From contig NZ_JACHJJ010000009.1 of assembly GCF_014203605.1 (NCBI RefSeq), forward strand, positions 124,001-188,000: DNA of 64,000 bases, given 5' to 3'. The stretch's first letter is position 1, and the number at the start of each line of letters is the position of its first letter. The DNA comes from Thiemannella venezuelensis (GTDB taxonomy: Bacteria > Actinomycetota > Actinomycetes > Streptosporangiales > Streptosporangiaceae). A program made the position numbers and the translations under genes. This document shows, one piece after another, positions 26,446 through 36,286 of this stretch. The notes below the pieces were generated by a model. It made no database searches. It was not told the DNA's origin and worked only from the letters and a program-made list of their open reading frames with translations.

Positions 26446-26783
26446 CCCTGGGCGTAGTCCCAGCTCACGTAGTCGGTCGGGTCGGGCTGGTAGGCGGGCT
26501 CGTGCACCTGCGGCTGACCGTTGTCGATCATCTGGCGAAGGTTGCCGCGGAGCAGGTCCCAGTCGAAGTAGTGCTGCTCGCCGCACTCGGGGCAGTCGAG
26601 GACCAGGCCTGAGATCCCCTGGGGCTCCAGCAGGGAGCGGAAGATCTCCACGTCGGCGAGGTCGGTGACGGCCTCGTCGCGCTCGGCAGGCGTCAGCGGC
26701 TCGGGATCGTCGGGCTCGCCCAGCGCCGCGGCGGGGTCGTCGGGGTCGTTCGCGAACGGGTCGCGAGGGCCGTCTTCCAGCAC
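26406..26783 (-). CDS. DUF5319-family protein
   Basis: 125 residues, an actinobacterial family of unknown function usually found beside guaB. Acidic N-terminus (DPFANDPDDPAAALGEPDDP), then VEIFRSLLEPQGISGLVLDC, a CPEC pair that could bind zinc with nearby His, HYFDWDLLRGNLRQMID, and [14 protein letters not shown] at the C-terminus. Cytoplasmic. Convergent with and overlapping the small anti-sigma-like frame. Confidence 0.82.
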   Translation of the reverse strand: MLEDGPRDPFANDPDDPAAALGEPDDPEPLTPAERDEAVTDLADVEIFRSLLEPQGISGLVLDCPECGEQHYFDWDLLRGNLRQMIDNGQPQVHEPAYQPDPTDYVSWDYAQGYADGVIDTEEQR

Positions 26784-26845
26784 GATCCCACTTTATGGCC
26801 TCGATGCGTCCCTCATACCCCGAACCCCCGGGACGCCCGGACGCC

Positions 26846-27871
26846 CTACGTCAGCCACCCCCGCCGGGCCGCCTCCGCCCCGGCCTGGAACCGGGACTGC
26901 GCACCCAGCTCGGCCATGGCGTCGGCGAAGCGGGCGCGGACCGTCCGGACGGAGATCCCCAGCTGCCGGGCGATCACCTCGTCGCTGACCCCCTGCGCCG
27001 CCAGCCGGAGCACCTGCACCGCGCCGTCGGCGGGACGCGACCGCACCGCGCCGCCGGGACGCGACCACGGCAGCGGCGCCGCGCGGGCCCACAGCTCCCC
27101 GAACAGCGTGCGCAGCGATGCCACCACGACCCCGGCGCGGACCAGGTGGAAGTTGTAGGCGTTCTCGGCCAGGGCCCCGCCCCACTGGGCGGGCATGCCC
27201 GCGGTGCCGGTCCCGGCGACCAGGAACCAGCTCGGCACCGATGCCAGGGTCCGGATGCGCGCGCCCGCCTCCTCGAACCGCACGAGCTTCTCCCGCAGCC
27301 CGGGCATCGCCAGCGTGCCCACCGGGATGACCGTCCGGCAGGAGAGCAGCCCGCCGCGCTGGGCGGAGATCCACTGGTCGGCGTAGCGGTGGTTGAAGTC
27401 GCTCATCGTCCTCAGGTCGGGAACCGCGGAGAGCAGCTCCAGCGGCGGCGCCTGGACCGCCATGCCGATGACGCTCTCGTACAGCTCGTCGGCCCCGCCG
27501 ACCAGCTCGACCGGGAACTGCCCGCTCTGGTAGTCGCGCCCGGCGTCGTACTGGTGGATGAGGCCGCGGATCGAGCCGAGCACGGTGTCGATCCTGCGGC
27601 TCTCCTCGGCCAGGTGGTCCAGCCGGTCGGCGATCAGGTGGCCGAGGGCGGCCGCGGGGTGCCGGGCGAGGTACTCGCCGGCCTGCTCGTCGACCACGCC
27701 CAGCCGTACCAGGGTGCCCAGCTCGCGGCCGAGCAGCTCCGGGGCGCCGCCGGTGGCCTCGACCAGATCGGCGCAGGTGGCGCGGTGCAGGCGCAGCACC
27801 GCGTTGTACAGGGCGGTCTGGGCCGGGGTGAGACCCAGCGCGGTCAGGGAGTCGGTGCTGTCGGCGCGCAT
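26846..27871 (-). CDS. TrmB/LuxR-type transcriptional regulator
   Basis: 341 residues. The N-terminus TALGLTPAQTALYNAVLRLH is a TrmB-like winged helix, the middle a PLDc-like sensor region (EESRRIDTVLGSIRGLIHQY, SVIGMAVQAPPLELLSAVPD), and the C-terminus a LuxR-type HTH (RLAAQGVSDEVIARQLGISV, RTVRARFADAMAELGAQSRF). ATG 27871 has the Shine-Dalgarno AGGAG 10 nt upstream. This fusion is common in Streptomyces and Streptosporangium and often controls secondary metabolism; the target here is not visible. The dyad at 27962-27987 upstream may be an autoregulatory site. Confidence 0.85.
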   Translation of the reverse strand: MRADSTDSLTALGLTPAQTALYNAVLRLHRATCADLVEATGGAPELLGRELGTLVRLGVVDEQAGEYLARHPAAALGHLIADRLDHLAEESRRIDTVLGSIRGLIHQYDAGRDYQSGQFPVELVGGADELYESVIGMAVQAPPLELLSAVPDLRTMSDFNHRYADQWISAQRGGLLSCRTVIPVGTLAMPGLREKLVRFEEAGARIRTLASVPSWFLVAGTGTAGMPAQWGGALAENAYNFHLVRAGVVVASLRTLFGELWARAAPLPWSRPGGAVRSRPADGAVQVLRLAAQGVSDEVIARQLGISVRTVRARFADAMAELGAQSRFQAGAEAARRGWLT

Positions 27872-27914
27872 CGGTGGGGGAACTCCTGAAGTGACACGAC
27901 TGCCGCGAGGATAA

Positions 27915-29906
<1,992 letters not shown>

Positions 29907-29974
29907 GTTTCCTCGTACGGCTTCCGCCTCGGACGGCGGGAGCCGTACTCGCATGAAATGGGAAAGACAGACAT

Positions 29975-31093
29975 ATGACTCAGGTGGAGATCGGCCGCGG
30001 CAAGAACGGCCGCCGGGCCTACGCGCTCGACGAGATCGGCATCGTCCCGTCCCGGCGGACCCGAGACCCGGAGGAGGTCTCGATCGCCTGGCAGATCGAC
30101 GCCTACCGGTTCGACCTGCCCCTCGTGGTGAGCCCCATGGACAGCGTGGTCTCCCCGAAGACCGCGATCGAGGTCGGCCGGCTCGGAGGCCTGGCCGTGC
30201 TCGACCTGGAGGGGCTGTGGACCCGCTACGAGGACCCGGAGCCGCTCCTGGCCGAGGTGGCCGAGCTCAAGGGTGAGGCCGCGACCAGGCGCCTGCAGGA
30301 GATCTACAACGCGCCGATCAAGGACGAGCTGATCGGCCGCCGGATCGAGGAGGTCCGCGCGGCCGGGGTGACCACGGCCGCGCGCCTGTCCCCGCAGCGC
30401 ACGGTCCAGCACCACAAGGCCGTCATCGACGCGGGCGTGGACATCTTCGTGATCCGCGGCACCACGGTCTCGGCCGAGCACGTCTCCGGCCGGGCCGAGC
30501 CGCTCAACCTCAAGCAGTTCATCTACGAGCTCGACGTCCCGGTGATCGTCGGCGGCTGCGCCACCTACACCGCCGCGCTGCACCTGATGCGGACCGGCGC
30601 GGCCGGCGTGCTCGTCGGCTTCGGCGGCGGCGCCTCGCACACCACCCGCACCGTGCTCGGCGTGGTGGTGCCGATGGCCACCGCGGTCTCCGACGTGGCC
30701 GCGGCCCGCCGCGACTACATGGACGAGTCCGGCGGCCGGTACGTCCACGTCATCGCCGACGGCGGCATGGGCACCTCCGGCGACATCGCCAAGGCCATCG
30801 CCTGCGGGGCCGACGCGGTCATGGTCGGCTCGCCGCTGGCCCGCGCGACCGAGGCGCCCGGCCGGGGCTTCCACTGGGGCTCGGAGGCGCAGCACCCCGA
30901 GCTGCCGCGCGGCAAGCGGGTCGAGTTCGGCACGGTCGGCACGCTGGAGCAGATCCTGCACGGCCCGTCCTCGGCCGCCGACGGCTCGATGAACCTGATG
31001 GGCGCGCTGCGCCGCACGATGGCCACCGCGGGATACTCCGACCTGAAGGAGTTCCAGCGGGTCGAGGTCGTCGTCGCCCCGCAGCAGCGCTGA
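29975..31093 (+). CDS. guaB3: GuaB3-family IMP dehydrogenase-related protein
   Basis: 372 residues, an IMPDH-fold paralogue without CBS domains, paired with guaB across actinobacteria. Seen: KNGRRAYALDEIGIVPSRRT, LPLVVSPMDSVVSPKTAIE, IFVIRGTTVSAEHVSG, VIADGGMGTSGDIAKAIACG and VGSPLARATEAPGRG. The IMPDH active-site loop GxGSxCTTR is GGGASHTTRT here, so a His replaces the catalytic Cys. It is therefore unlikely to be a classical IMP dehydrogenase; a related purine-nucleotide redox reaction (GMP reductase-like) is possible but not shown. Probably cotranscribed with guaB. Confidence 0.92.
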   Translation: MTQVEIGRGKNGRRAYALDEIGIVPSRRTRDPEEVSIAWQIDAYRFDLPLVVSPMDSVVSPKTAIEVGRLGGLAVLDLEGLWTRYEDPEPLLAEVAELKGEAATRRLQEIYNAPIKDELIGRRIEEVRAAGVTTAARLSPQRTVQHHKAVIDAGVDIFVIRGTTVSAEHVSGRAEPLNLKQFIYELDVPVIVGGCATYTAALHLMRTGAAGVLVGFGGGASHTTRTVLGVVVPMATAVSDVAAARRDYMDESGGRYVHVIADGGMGTSGDIAKAIACGADAVMVGSPLARATEAPGRGFHWGSEAQHPELPRGKRVEFGTVGTLEQILHGPSSAADGSMNLMGALRRTMATAGYSDLKEFQRVEVVVAPQQR

Positions 31094-31104
31094 CCCGCCG
31101 CCTC

Positions 31105-31167
31105 GGAGGGGACGTCCGGCCTCGCGGTCCGGGCGTCCCCTCCGGCGTCCCGCCCGGCAGGACGCCG
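31105..31167. terminator. Two adjacent hairpins between guaB3 and the aldolase gene
   Basis: GGAGGGGACG (31105-31114) pairs with 31134-31143, and CGGCGTCC (31143-31150) pairs with 31160-31167. They lie between convergent stop codons and should terminate both transcripts. Confidence 0.7.
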
Positions 31168-31180
31168 TGGCCGGGACGGG

Positions 31181-32005
31181 TCAGCCCGCGAGCACGCCGA
31201 GGAGGCGGGCGACCTCGGCGGCGACGGCCGTGCGGGCCGCCTTCATGTACGTGCGGGAGTCGACAGCCTTCTCGTCGGCGGCCAGGTGCTCGCGGATCGC
31301 CCCGGTGAAGGCCCGGTTCAGGTGCGTGGCGATGTTGATCTTCTTCATGCCGTGCCGTACGGCGGCGCGCAGGGTCTCGTCCGGCACACCCGAGGAGCCG
31401 TGCAGGACCAGGGGGACCGGGACGGCGGCGTGCAGCTCGGCGATCAGCGCGAGGTCGAGGACGGCGTCGCGGGTGGTCATGGCGTGGGAGCTGCCGACGG
31501 CTACGGCGAGGGCGTCGACGCCGGTGCGCGCCACGTAGTCCACGGCCTCGTGCGGCCTGGTCCGCGCCCCGGGCGCGTGCACGCCGTCCTTGCCGCCGAT
31601 CTCGCCGAGCTCGGCCTCCACCCAGACGCCCCGGGCGTGGCACCAGGCGGCGACCTCGGCGGTGAGCGCGGCGTTCTCCTCGTCGGGCAGCGCGGAGGCG
31701 TCGAACATGACCGAGCCGAGCCCCAGTTCCACCGCCTCCTCGACGAGCGCCCGGTCGGTCGCGTGGTCGAGGTGGACGGCCACGGCGGTCGAGGAGGCGC
31801 GGGCCACGGCGAGCGAGGCGGCCGCCACGGGCGCGAGGGCGCCGTGGTAGCGCACGCAGTTCTCGCTGATCTGCAGGACGACCGGGGCGCCCGCGGCCTC
31901 CGCCCCGGCGACGATCGCCTCGGCGTGCTCCAACTGGACGACGTTGAACGCGCCGACGCCCGCCGGGGCGCCGCTGACGATTTCACCGATGCCGACAACA
32001 GGCAT
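31181..32005 (-). CDS. Class II fructose/tagatose-bisphosphate aldolase
   Basis: Zn-dependent aldolase, 274 residues, closest in layout to the KbaY/GatY/AgaY tagatose-1,6-bisphosphate aldolases; splits the ketose bisphosphate to DHAP and glyceraldehyde-3-phosphate. Seen: GAFNVVQLEHAEAIVAGAE, VHLDHATDRAL (Asp and Zn-His), VEAELGEIGGKDG, PLVLHGSSGVPDETL (second Zn-His, phosphate loop) and GMKKINIATHLNRAF. ATG 32005 has GAAAGG 6 nt upstream; ATG 32023 (MSERPVM) is in frame. Last gene of the amino-sugar cluster, so tagatose bisphosphate is the favoured substrate. Confidence 0.87.
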   Translation of the reverse strand: MPVVGIGEIVSGAPAGVGAFNVVQLEHAEAIVAGAEAAGAPVVLQISENCVRYHGALAPVAAASLAVARASSTAVAVHLDHATDRALVEEAVELGLGSVMFDASALPDEENAALTAEVAAWCHARGVWVEAELGEIGGKDGVHAPGARTRPHEAVDYVARTGVDALAVAVGSSHAMTTRDAVLDLALIAELHAAVPVPLVLHGSSGVPDETLRAAVRHGMKKINIATHLNRAFTGAIREHLAADEKAVDSRTYMKAARTAVAAEVARLLGVLAG

Positions 32006-32091
32006 GACGGGCCTTTCACTCATGGTTCGGCTGGAACGCGGGACCGGGGCCGGGGACGGCTTCCGCCGCCGTCCCCGGCCCCGGAGGTCTG

Positions 32092-33123
32092 TCACGGATC
32101 CACGGCGTCGACCCTCGTCTCGGGGAGGACCGCCCGGAACACCTCCCGGTCGATCTCCCCGGCGACCGGGGCGGCCACCGCCGCCGCGCCCAGGGCGGCG
32201 GCCCGGCGCAGCCGGTCGGGCCAGGGCGCGCCCTCCACCAGGCCCAGCGCCAGCCCCGCGACCAGCGCGTCCCCGGCCCCGGTGGGATTCCCCTCGACCC
32301 GGTACGGCAGGGCGGCCCGCCAGGTCCCCCCGGGAGTGACGGCCAGCAGCCCGTCCGCCCCGAGGGAGACGACGACCGCCCCCGCCCCGGCCTCCCGGAG
32401 CGCCTCGGCGCCGTGCAGCACCTCCCGCGGGGTGAGCGGCCCGGCCCGGTGGGGCGCCTCCGCCGGCGCCAGGGCGCGGGCCAGCTCCTCGGCGTTGGGC
32501 TTGACGATCGCGGGCCGCCCGGCGGGCGCGTGCCGGAGCGCCTCCCCGTCGGCGTCCACGATCGCCGGGACGCCGTGCTCGCGGGCGCGGCGGGCGAGGG
32601 CCGCGTAGAAGTCCGCGGGGACCCCGCGCGGCATGCTCCCCGAGAGCACCACCGCCGCGATCCCGCCGGCGCGGAGCCGTGCCTCGAAGCCGTCGAGGAA
32701 CCCGCCCAGTTCCTCGGCGGAGACGACGGGCCCCGGCTCGTTGAACAGGGCCGTCCGCTGCGGACGGCGCGCCGCGCCGCCGGGCCCGGAGCCGAGGCCG
32801 GAGCCGAGGTCGGAGACGGCGAGGGTGGTGCGGGACTCTCCGTCCACGGGGGTGAGGGCGGCGGGCAGGCCCGCCGCGGCGAGGTCGGCCCGTACGGCGT
32901 GCCCGGTGGGGCCGCCCGCCAGGCCGGCGACCAGGACGTCGTGGCCGAGGGCGGCGAGCACGCGGGCGACGTTGACGCCTTTGCCGCCCGCCCTCCGGTG
33001 CACGGACCGCACCCGGTTGACGCCGTCCCAGTCGACCTCTCCGGTCACGTAGGTGACGTCGAGGGCCAGGTTCAGCGTGACGGTGAGGACCGTGGCGGGG
33101 CGGGCGGGCGGCGAGGAGGTCAT
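32092..33123 (-). CDS. PfkB-family hexose-phosphate kinase (tagatose-6-phosphate / 1-phosphofructokinase type)
   Basis: 343-residue ribokinase-fold kinase of the FruK/LacC/AgaK branch; phosphorylates a ketohexose phosphate with ATP. Seen: VLTVTLNLALDVTYV at the N-terminus (FruK/LacC hallmark), RRAGGKGVNVARVLAALGHD (PfkB signature 1), VVLSGSMPRGVPADFY, VKPNAEELARAL, and GNPTGAGDALVAGLALGLVE (signature 2 with catalytic Asp). ATG 33123 follows ggagg. The cluster makes tagatose-6-phosphate the likely substrate, with a 1-phosphofructokinase role possible. Confidence 0.88.
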   Translation of the reverse strand: MTSSPPARPATVLTVTLNLALDVTYVTGEVDWDGVNRVRSVHRRAGGKGVNVARVLAALGHDVLVAGLAGGPTGHAVRADLAAAGLPAALTPVDGESRTTLAVSDLGSGLGSGPGGAARRPQRTALFNEPGPVVSAEELGGFLDGFEARLRAGGIAAVVLSGSMPRGVPADFYAALARRAREHGVPAIVDADGEALRHAPAGRPAIVKPNAEELARALAPAEAPHRAGPLTPREVLHGAEALREAGAGAVVVSLGADGLLAVTPGGTWRAALPYRVEGNPTGAGDALVAGLALGLVEGAPWPDRLRRAAALGAAAVAAPVAGEIDREVFRAVLPETRVDAVDP

Positions 33124-33179
33124 CGGGGGGCCGCAGTCCAGGTGTCGCGCATGGTGTCCGGTGCTCCGCGTTCCGTGTG

Positions 33180-34322
33180 TCAGGGTTCGGTGATCCAGGC
33201 CCCGCGCCGCATGACCCCGGCGACCCGCAGGTCCTCGGTGAGGACCACCAGGTCGGCCTGGCGGCCGGTGGAGACGGAGCCGAGGCGGTCGGCGAGGCCG
33301 AGCACCCGGGCGGGGGTGAGCGAGGTGACCTCGGCGGCCTCGGGCAGGGAGAGGCCGAGCTCGTGCACGGCGCGCCGGAAGGCGGCGTCCATGGTCAGGG
33401 TGGAGCCCGCGATGGAGCCGGCCCCGGGGCCGTCCGCCAGCCGGGCGACGCCGTCCACCACGTCCACCCTCAGCGGGCCGAGGCCGTAGGAGCCGTCGCC
33501 GACCCCGGCCGCCGCCATCGCGTCGGTGATGAGCGCCGTACGGCCCGGCCCCGCGGCCCGGTAGGCGAGGCGGAGCATCGCCGGGTGGACGTGCACGCCG
33601 TCGTTGACCAGTTCGACCGTGACCCGCCCGTCCTCCAGCAGTGCGGCGATCGGGCCGGGGTCGCGGTGCCCGAGCTGGGGCATCGCGTTGTACAGGTGGG
33701 TCGCGACCCGGGCGCCCGCCTCGATGCCCGCGATGGTCTGCTCGTAGCCGGCGTCGCTGTGCCCGAGGGCGGCGATCACGTCGTTCGCGGCCGCCTCCCG
33801 GATGGTGTCCAGCGCGCCCGGCAGCTCGGCGGCGATGGTGATCATCCGCACGTGGCCGCGCCCGGCCTTCAGCAGCCCGGTGAACTCCGGGACCGAGGGC
33901 TCGCGCAGCAGGGCGGGGTCGTGCGCGCCGCAGCGGGCCTTGGAGATGTAGGGGCCCTCGAAGTGGATCCCGGCCAGCACGCCGTCCTCGCACAGGTCGG
34001 CGAGGGCGGAGGTGGCCCTGGACAGGCTGTCGAGGGTGGCGGTGACCAGGCTGGCGACGAGGGTGGTGGTGCCGTGCCGGGCGTGCATCGCGGCGATCCG
34101 GCCCGCCTCGTCCGGGTCGCCCGTCGGGAAGGAGCCACCGGCTCCGCCGTGGTTGTGGATGTCGACGAAGCCCGGGACGACGTACCGGCCGCCGAGACCG
34201 TGACCCGGCCCCGGGGCGGCTCCCCGGCCGACGTGGGTGATGCGGCCGTCTTCGATGGTCAGCCAGCCGTCGTGCACGCCTTCGGGGGTCACGACGCGGG
34301 CGTCGGCGAGTGTGGTGGTCAT
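33180..34322 (-). CDS. nagA: N-acetylhexosamine-6-phosphate deacetylase
   Basis: Amidohydrolase that removes acetate from GlcNAc-6-P (NagA) or GalNAc-6-P (AgaA). 380 residues. Seen: VPGFVDIHNHGGAGGSFPTG (HNHG metal motif), GIHFEGPYISKARCGAHDP (metal Glu), VIAALGHSDAGYEQT, RVATHLYNAMPQLGHRDPG, NDGVHVHPAMLRLAYRA and LITDAMAAAG (catalytic Asp). Its ATG overlaps the SIS-gene stop by 4 bp (ATGA), so the two are coupled. NagA and AgaA cannot be told apart by eye; the context favours galactosamine use. Confidence 0.92.
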   Translation of the reverse strand: MTTTLADARVVTPEGVHDGWLTIEDGRITHVGRGAAPGPGHGLGGRYVVPGFVDIHNHGGAGGSFPTGDPDEAGRIAAMHARHGTTTLVASLVTATLDSLSRATSALADLCEDGVLAGIHFEGPYISKARCGAHDPALLREPSVPEFTGLLKAGRGHVRMITIAAELPGALDTIREAAANDVIAALGHSDAGYEQTIAGIEAGARVATHLYNAMPQLGHRDPGPIAALLEDGRVTVELVNDGVHVHPAMLRLAYRAAGPGRTALITDAMAAAGVGDGSYGLGPLRVDVVDGVARLADGPGAGSIAGSTLTMDAAFRRAVHELGLSLPEAAEVTSLTPARVLGLADRLGSVSTGRQADLVVLTEDLRVAGVMRRGAWITEP

Positions 34323-35224
34323 GGCACCATCCTCTCCTGCCCGGGGGATCCGGAGGAGGAGAGGATCACCGATCGGGACAGGTGGAGCGGTTCGTCCGGG
34401 TCGAGCCCGCGGGCCAGCGCCCGGGCCACGGCCAGCCGCTGGACCTTCACCAGCTCGGCCATCGGGTCCAGCCCGCTCTCCAGGAACGCGCCCCCGGTGG
34501 CCTCGACCTCGCCGCGCAGCCCGGAGGGGGCCTCGCCGAGCATCCAGGTGATCCGGCCGGGCCCGGCGATGCTGATCGGGCCGTGCCGGTACTCCATCGC
34601 GGGGTAGGCCTCGGTCCAGGCCCGGCAGGCCTCGCGCATCTTCAGCCCCGCCTCCAGGGCCAGGCCGTACGACCAGCCGCGGCCCAGGAAGGTGAACTGC
34701 TCGGCGGCGAGCAGGTCCGGGGAGAGCGGTTCGGCGAGCGCGCGCTCGGCGTCGGCGACCGCGCCGGTGAGGTCCTCGCCGAGGTGGGCGCGGAGCAGGG
34801 CGAGCTGGGTGGTCGCGAACCGGGTCTGCACGACCGACTTCTCGTCGGCGAAGTCGAGGACGACGACCTCGTCGGCGAGGGTCGTCACCGGGGTGTCCGG
34901 GTCGGCGGTGATCGCGGTGGTGCGGGTGCGGGTGCTCCTCAGCAGCTCCAGCACCTCGGTGGTGGTGCCGGACCGGGTCAGCGCGAGGATCCGGTCGTAG
35001 GGGCGGCCGACGGGGGCCTCGGAGGCGGCGAACGCGTCGGTCTCGCCGTGCCCCGCGCGCTCGCGGAGCGCGGCGTAGGCCTGGGCGACGAACCAGGAGG
35101 TGCCGCAGCCGACCACGGCCACGCGCTCGCCTGGCCGGGGGAGGGCGCCGGACGGGACCGCTCCGGCGGCGCGGCGCCAGCAGTCGGGCTGGGACGCGAT
35201 CTCTGCTCCGGTGTGCGTGGTCAC
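34319..35224 (-). CDS. SIS-domain sugar isomerase/deaminase (AgaS/GlmS-C type)
   Basis: 301 residues with two SIS domains, as in AgaS and the isomerase half of GlmS. AgaS converts galactosamine-6-phosphate to tagatose-6-phosphate and ammonia. Seen: VAVVGCGTSWFVAQAYAALR, ILALTRSGTTTEVLELLR (phosphosugar-binding Ser/Thr), VQTRFATTQLALLRAHLG, LAAEQFTFLGRGWSYGLALE, LKMREACRAWTEAYPAMEYR and HGPISIAGPG. GTG 35224 has GGGAGG 6 nt upstream. First gene of the catabolic operon, divergent from the DeoR regulator. Confidence 0.88.
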   Translation of the reverse strand: MTTHTGAEIASQPDCWRRAAGAVPSGALPRPGERVAVVGCGTSWFVAQAYAALRERAGHGETDAFAASEAPVGRPYDRILALTRSGTTTEVLELLRSTRTRTTAITADPDTPVTTLADEVVVLDFADEKSVVQTRFATTQLALLRAHLGEDLTGAVADAERALAEPLSPDLLAAEQFTFLGRGWSYGLALEAGLKMREACRAWTEAYPAMEYRHGPISIAGPGRITWMLGEAPSGLRGEVEATGGAFLESGLDPMAELVKVQRLAVARALARGLDPDEPLHLSRSVILSSSGSPGQERMVP

Positions 35225-35326
35225 GGCGAACCTCCCAAAAATGGTTGTTTCTGAGTGATTTATAGCAGAATTAAGCATGATTGTGCACCAATAGGTTTTG
35301 ATCGCTCGTTGTGCCACCCTGGTGCG
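35225..35326. promoter_or_regulatory. Divergent A/T-rich control region of the amino-sugar operon
   Basis: About 100 bp, far richer in A/T than its surroundings. On the minus strand TATAAA (35258-35263) is a near-consensus -10 box for the SIS gene. TGATT is repeated (35255, 35278) and TTGATC occurs at 35298. DeoR-family repressors often bind such spaced repeats, but no clean dyad defines the operator. Confidence 0.55.
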
Positions 35327-36097
35327 GTGAGCCGATACGAGCGCTGGAACTCGATCCTCGAACTTCTCTCCCAGGAGGGCCGCCTGACGGTCGAGCAGGC
35401 CGCCGAGTCGCTGGACGTCTCCACCGCGACGATCCGGCGCGACTTCGACCAGCTCGCCCAGCAGCAGATGCTCATGCGCACGCGCGGCGGGGCGGTCGCG
35501 CAGAGCGTCAGCTACGACCTGCCCCTGCGCTACAAGACCGCGCGGCACGCGGGGGAGAAGCAGCGCATCGCCGAGGCCGCCGCCGCGCTGGTGGCGCCCG
35601 GCGCGATCGTCGGCATGAACGGCGGCACGACCACCTCGGAGGTCGCGCGGGCGCTGGCGGTCCGGGCGGACCCGGAGATCGGCTTCACCATCGTCACCAA
35701 CGCGCTGAACATCGCCGCCGAGCTGACCGTCCGCCAGCACGTGAAGATCGTGCTGACCGGCGGGGTCGCCCGGCCGCAGTCCTACGAGCTGATCGGCCCG
35801 CTGGCCGCCCCGGTGCTGGAACAGGTCGCGCTGGACGTCGCCTTCCTGGGCGTGGACGCGATCGACGCCGAGGCGGGGGCGTCCGCGCACCACGAGGGCG
35901 AGGCGAGCGTCAACAACCTGCTGATCAGCCGGGCCGCCGAGGTCGTCGTGGTCGCCGACGCCTCCAAGGTCGGCCGCCGCGCCTTCGCCCGCATCTGCCC
36001 GCTCGGCGAGATCGGCACCCTGGTCACCGACGAGGGCCTCTCCGACGAGGCCGCCGCCCGCTTCGCCGACGCGGGCGTCAAGGTCGTCCGCACCTGA
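35327..36097 (+). CDS. DeoR/GlpR-family transcriptional repressor
   Basis: 256 residues. N-terminal DeoR HTH: ERWNSILELLSQEGRLTVEQ, then AAESLDVSTATIRRDFDQLA and MRTRGGAVA. C-terminal DeoRC sensor domain: GMNGGTTTSEVARAL, TIVTNALNIAAELTVRQ, LTGGVARPQSYELIGPLA, FLGVDAIDAEAG and VVADASKVGRRAFARICPLG. Senses a phosphosugar. GTG 35327 (MSRYERWN) begins the family start. It should repress the divergent SIS-nagA-pfkB-aldolase genes, as AgaR does. Confidence 0.9.
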   Translation: MSRYERWNSILELLSQEGRLTVEQAAESLDVSTATIRRDFDQLAQQQMLMRTRGGAVAQSVSYDLPLRYKTARHAGEKQRIAEAAAALVAPGAIVGMNGGTTTSEVARALAVRADPEIGFTIVTNALNIAAELTVRQHVKIVLTGGVARPQSYELIGPLAAPVLEQVALDVAFLGVDAIDAEAGASAHHEGEASVNNLLISRAAEVVVVADASKVGRRAFARICPLGEIGTLVTDEGLSDEAAARFADAGVKVVRT

Positions 36098-36286
36098 CGG
36101 ACGCCGTTCGCGCAGCTCACGACGGTCGGGGGCGGGTCCGGGCCGAGGTGTGGCGCCAATCTCCCCGCCGGGCATTACCGGCGAGTAGTGCCGCCCGGCA
36201 TGAAAGGGTAGATACCTCAGAGCCCGCTCCCGAGACCCGGGAACGGGCCCGGAACAGGACGACCCGCGCACCTCGGGGAGATCAGC

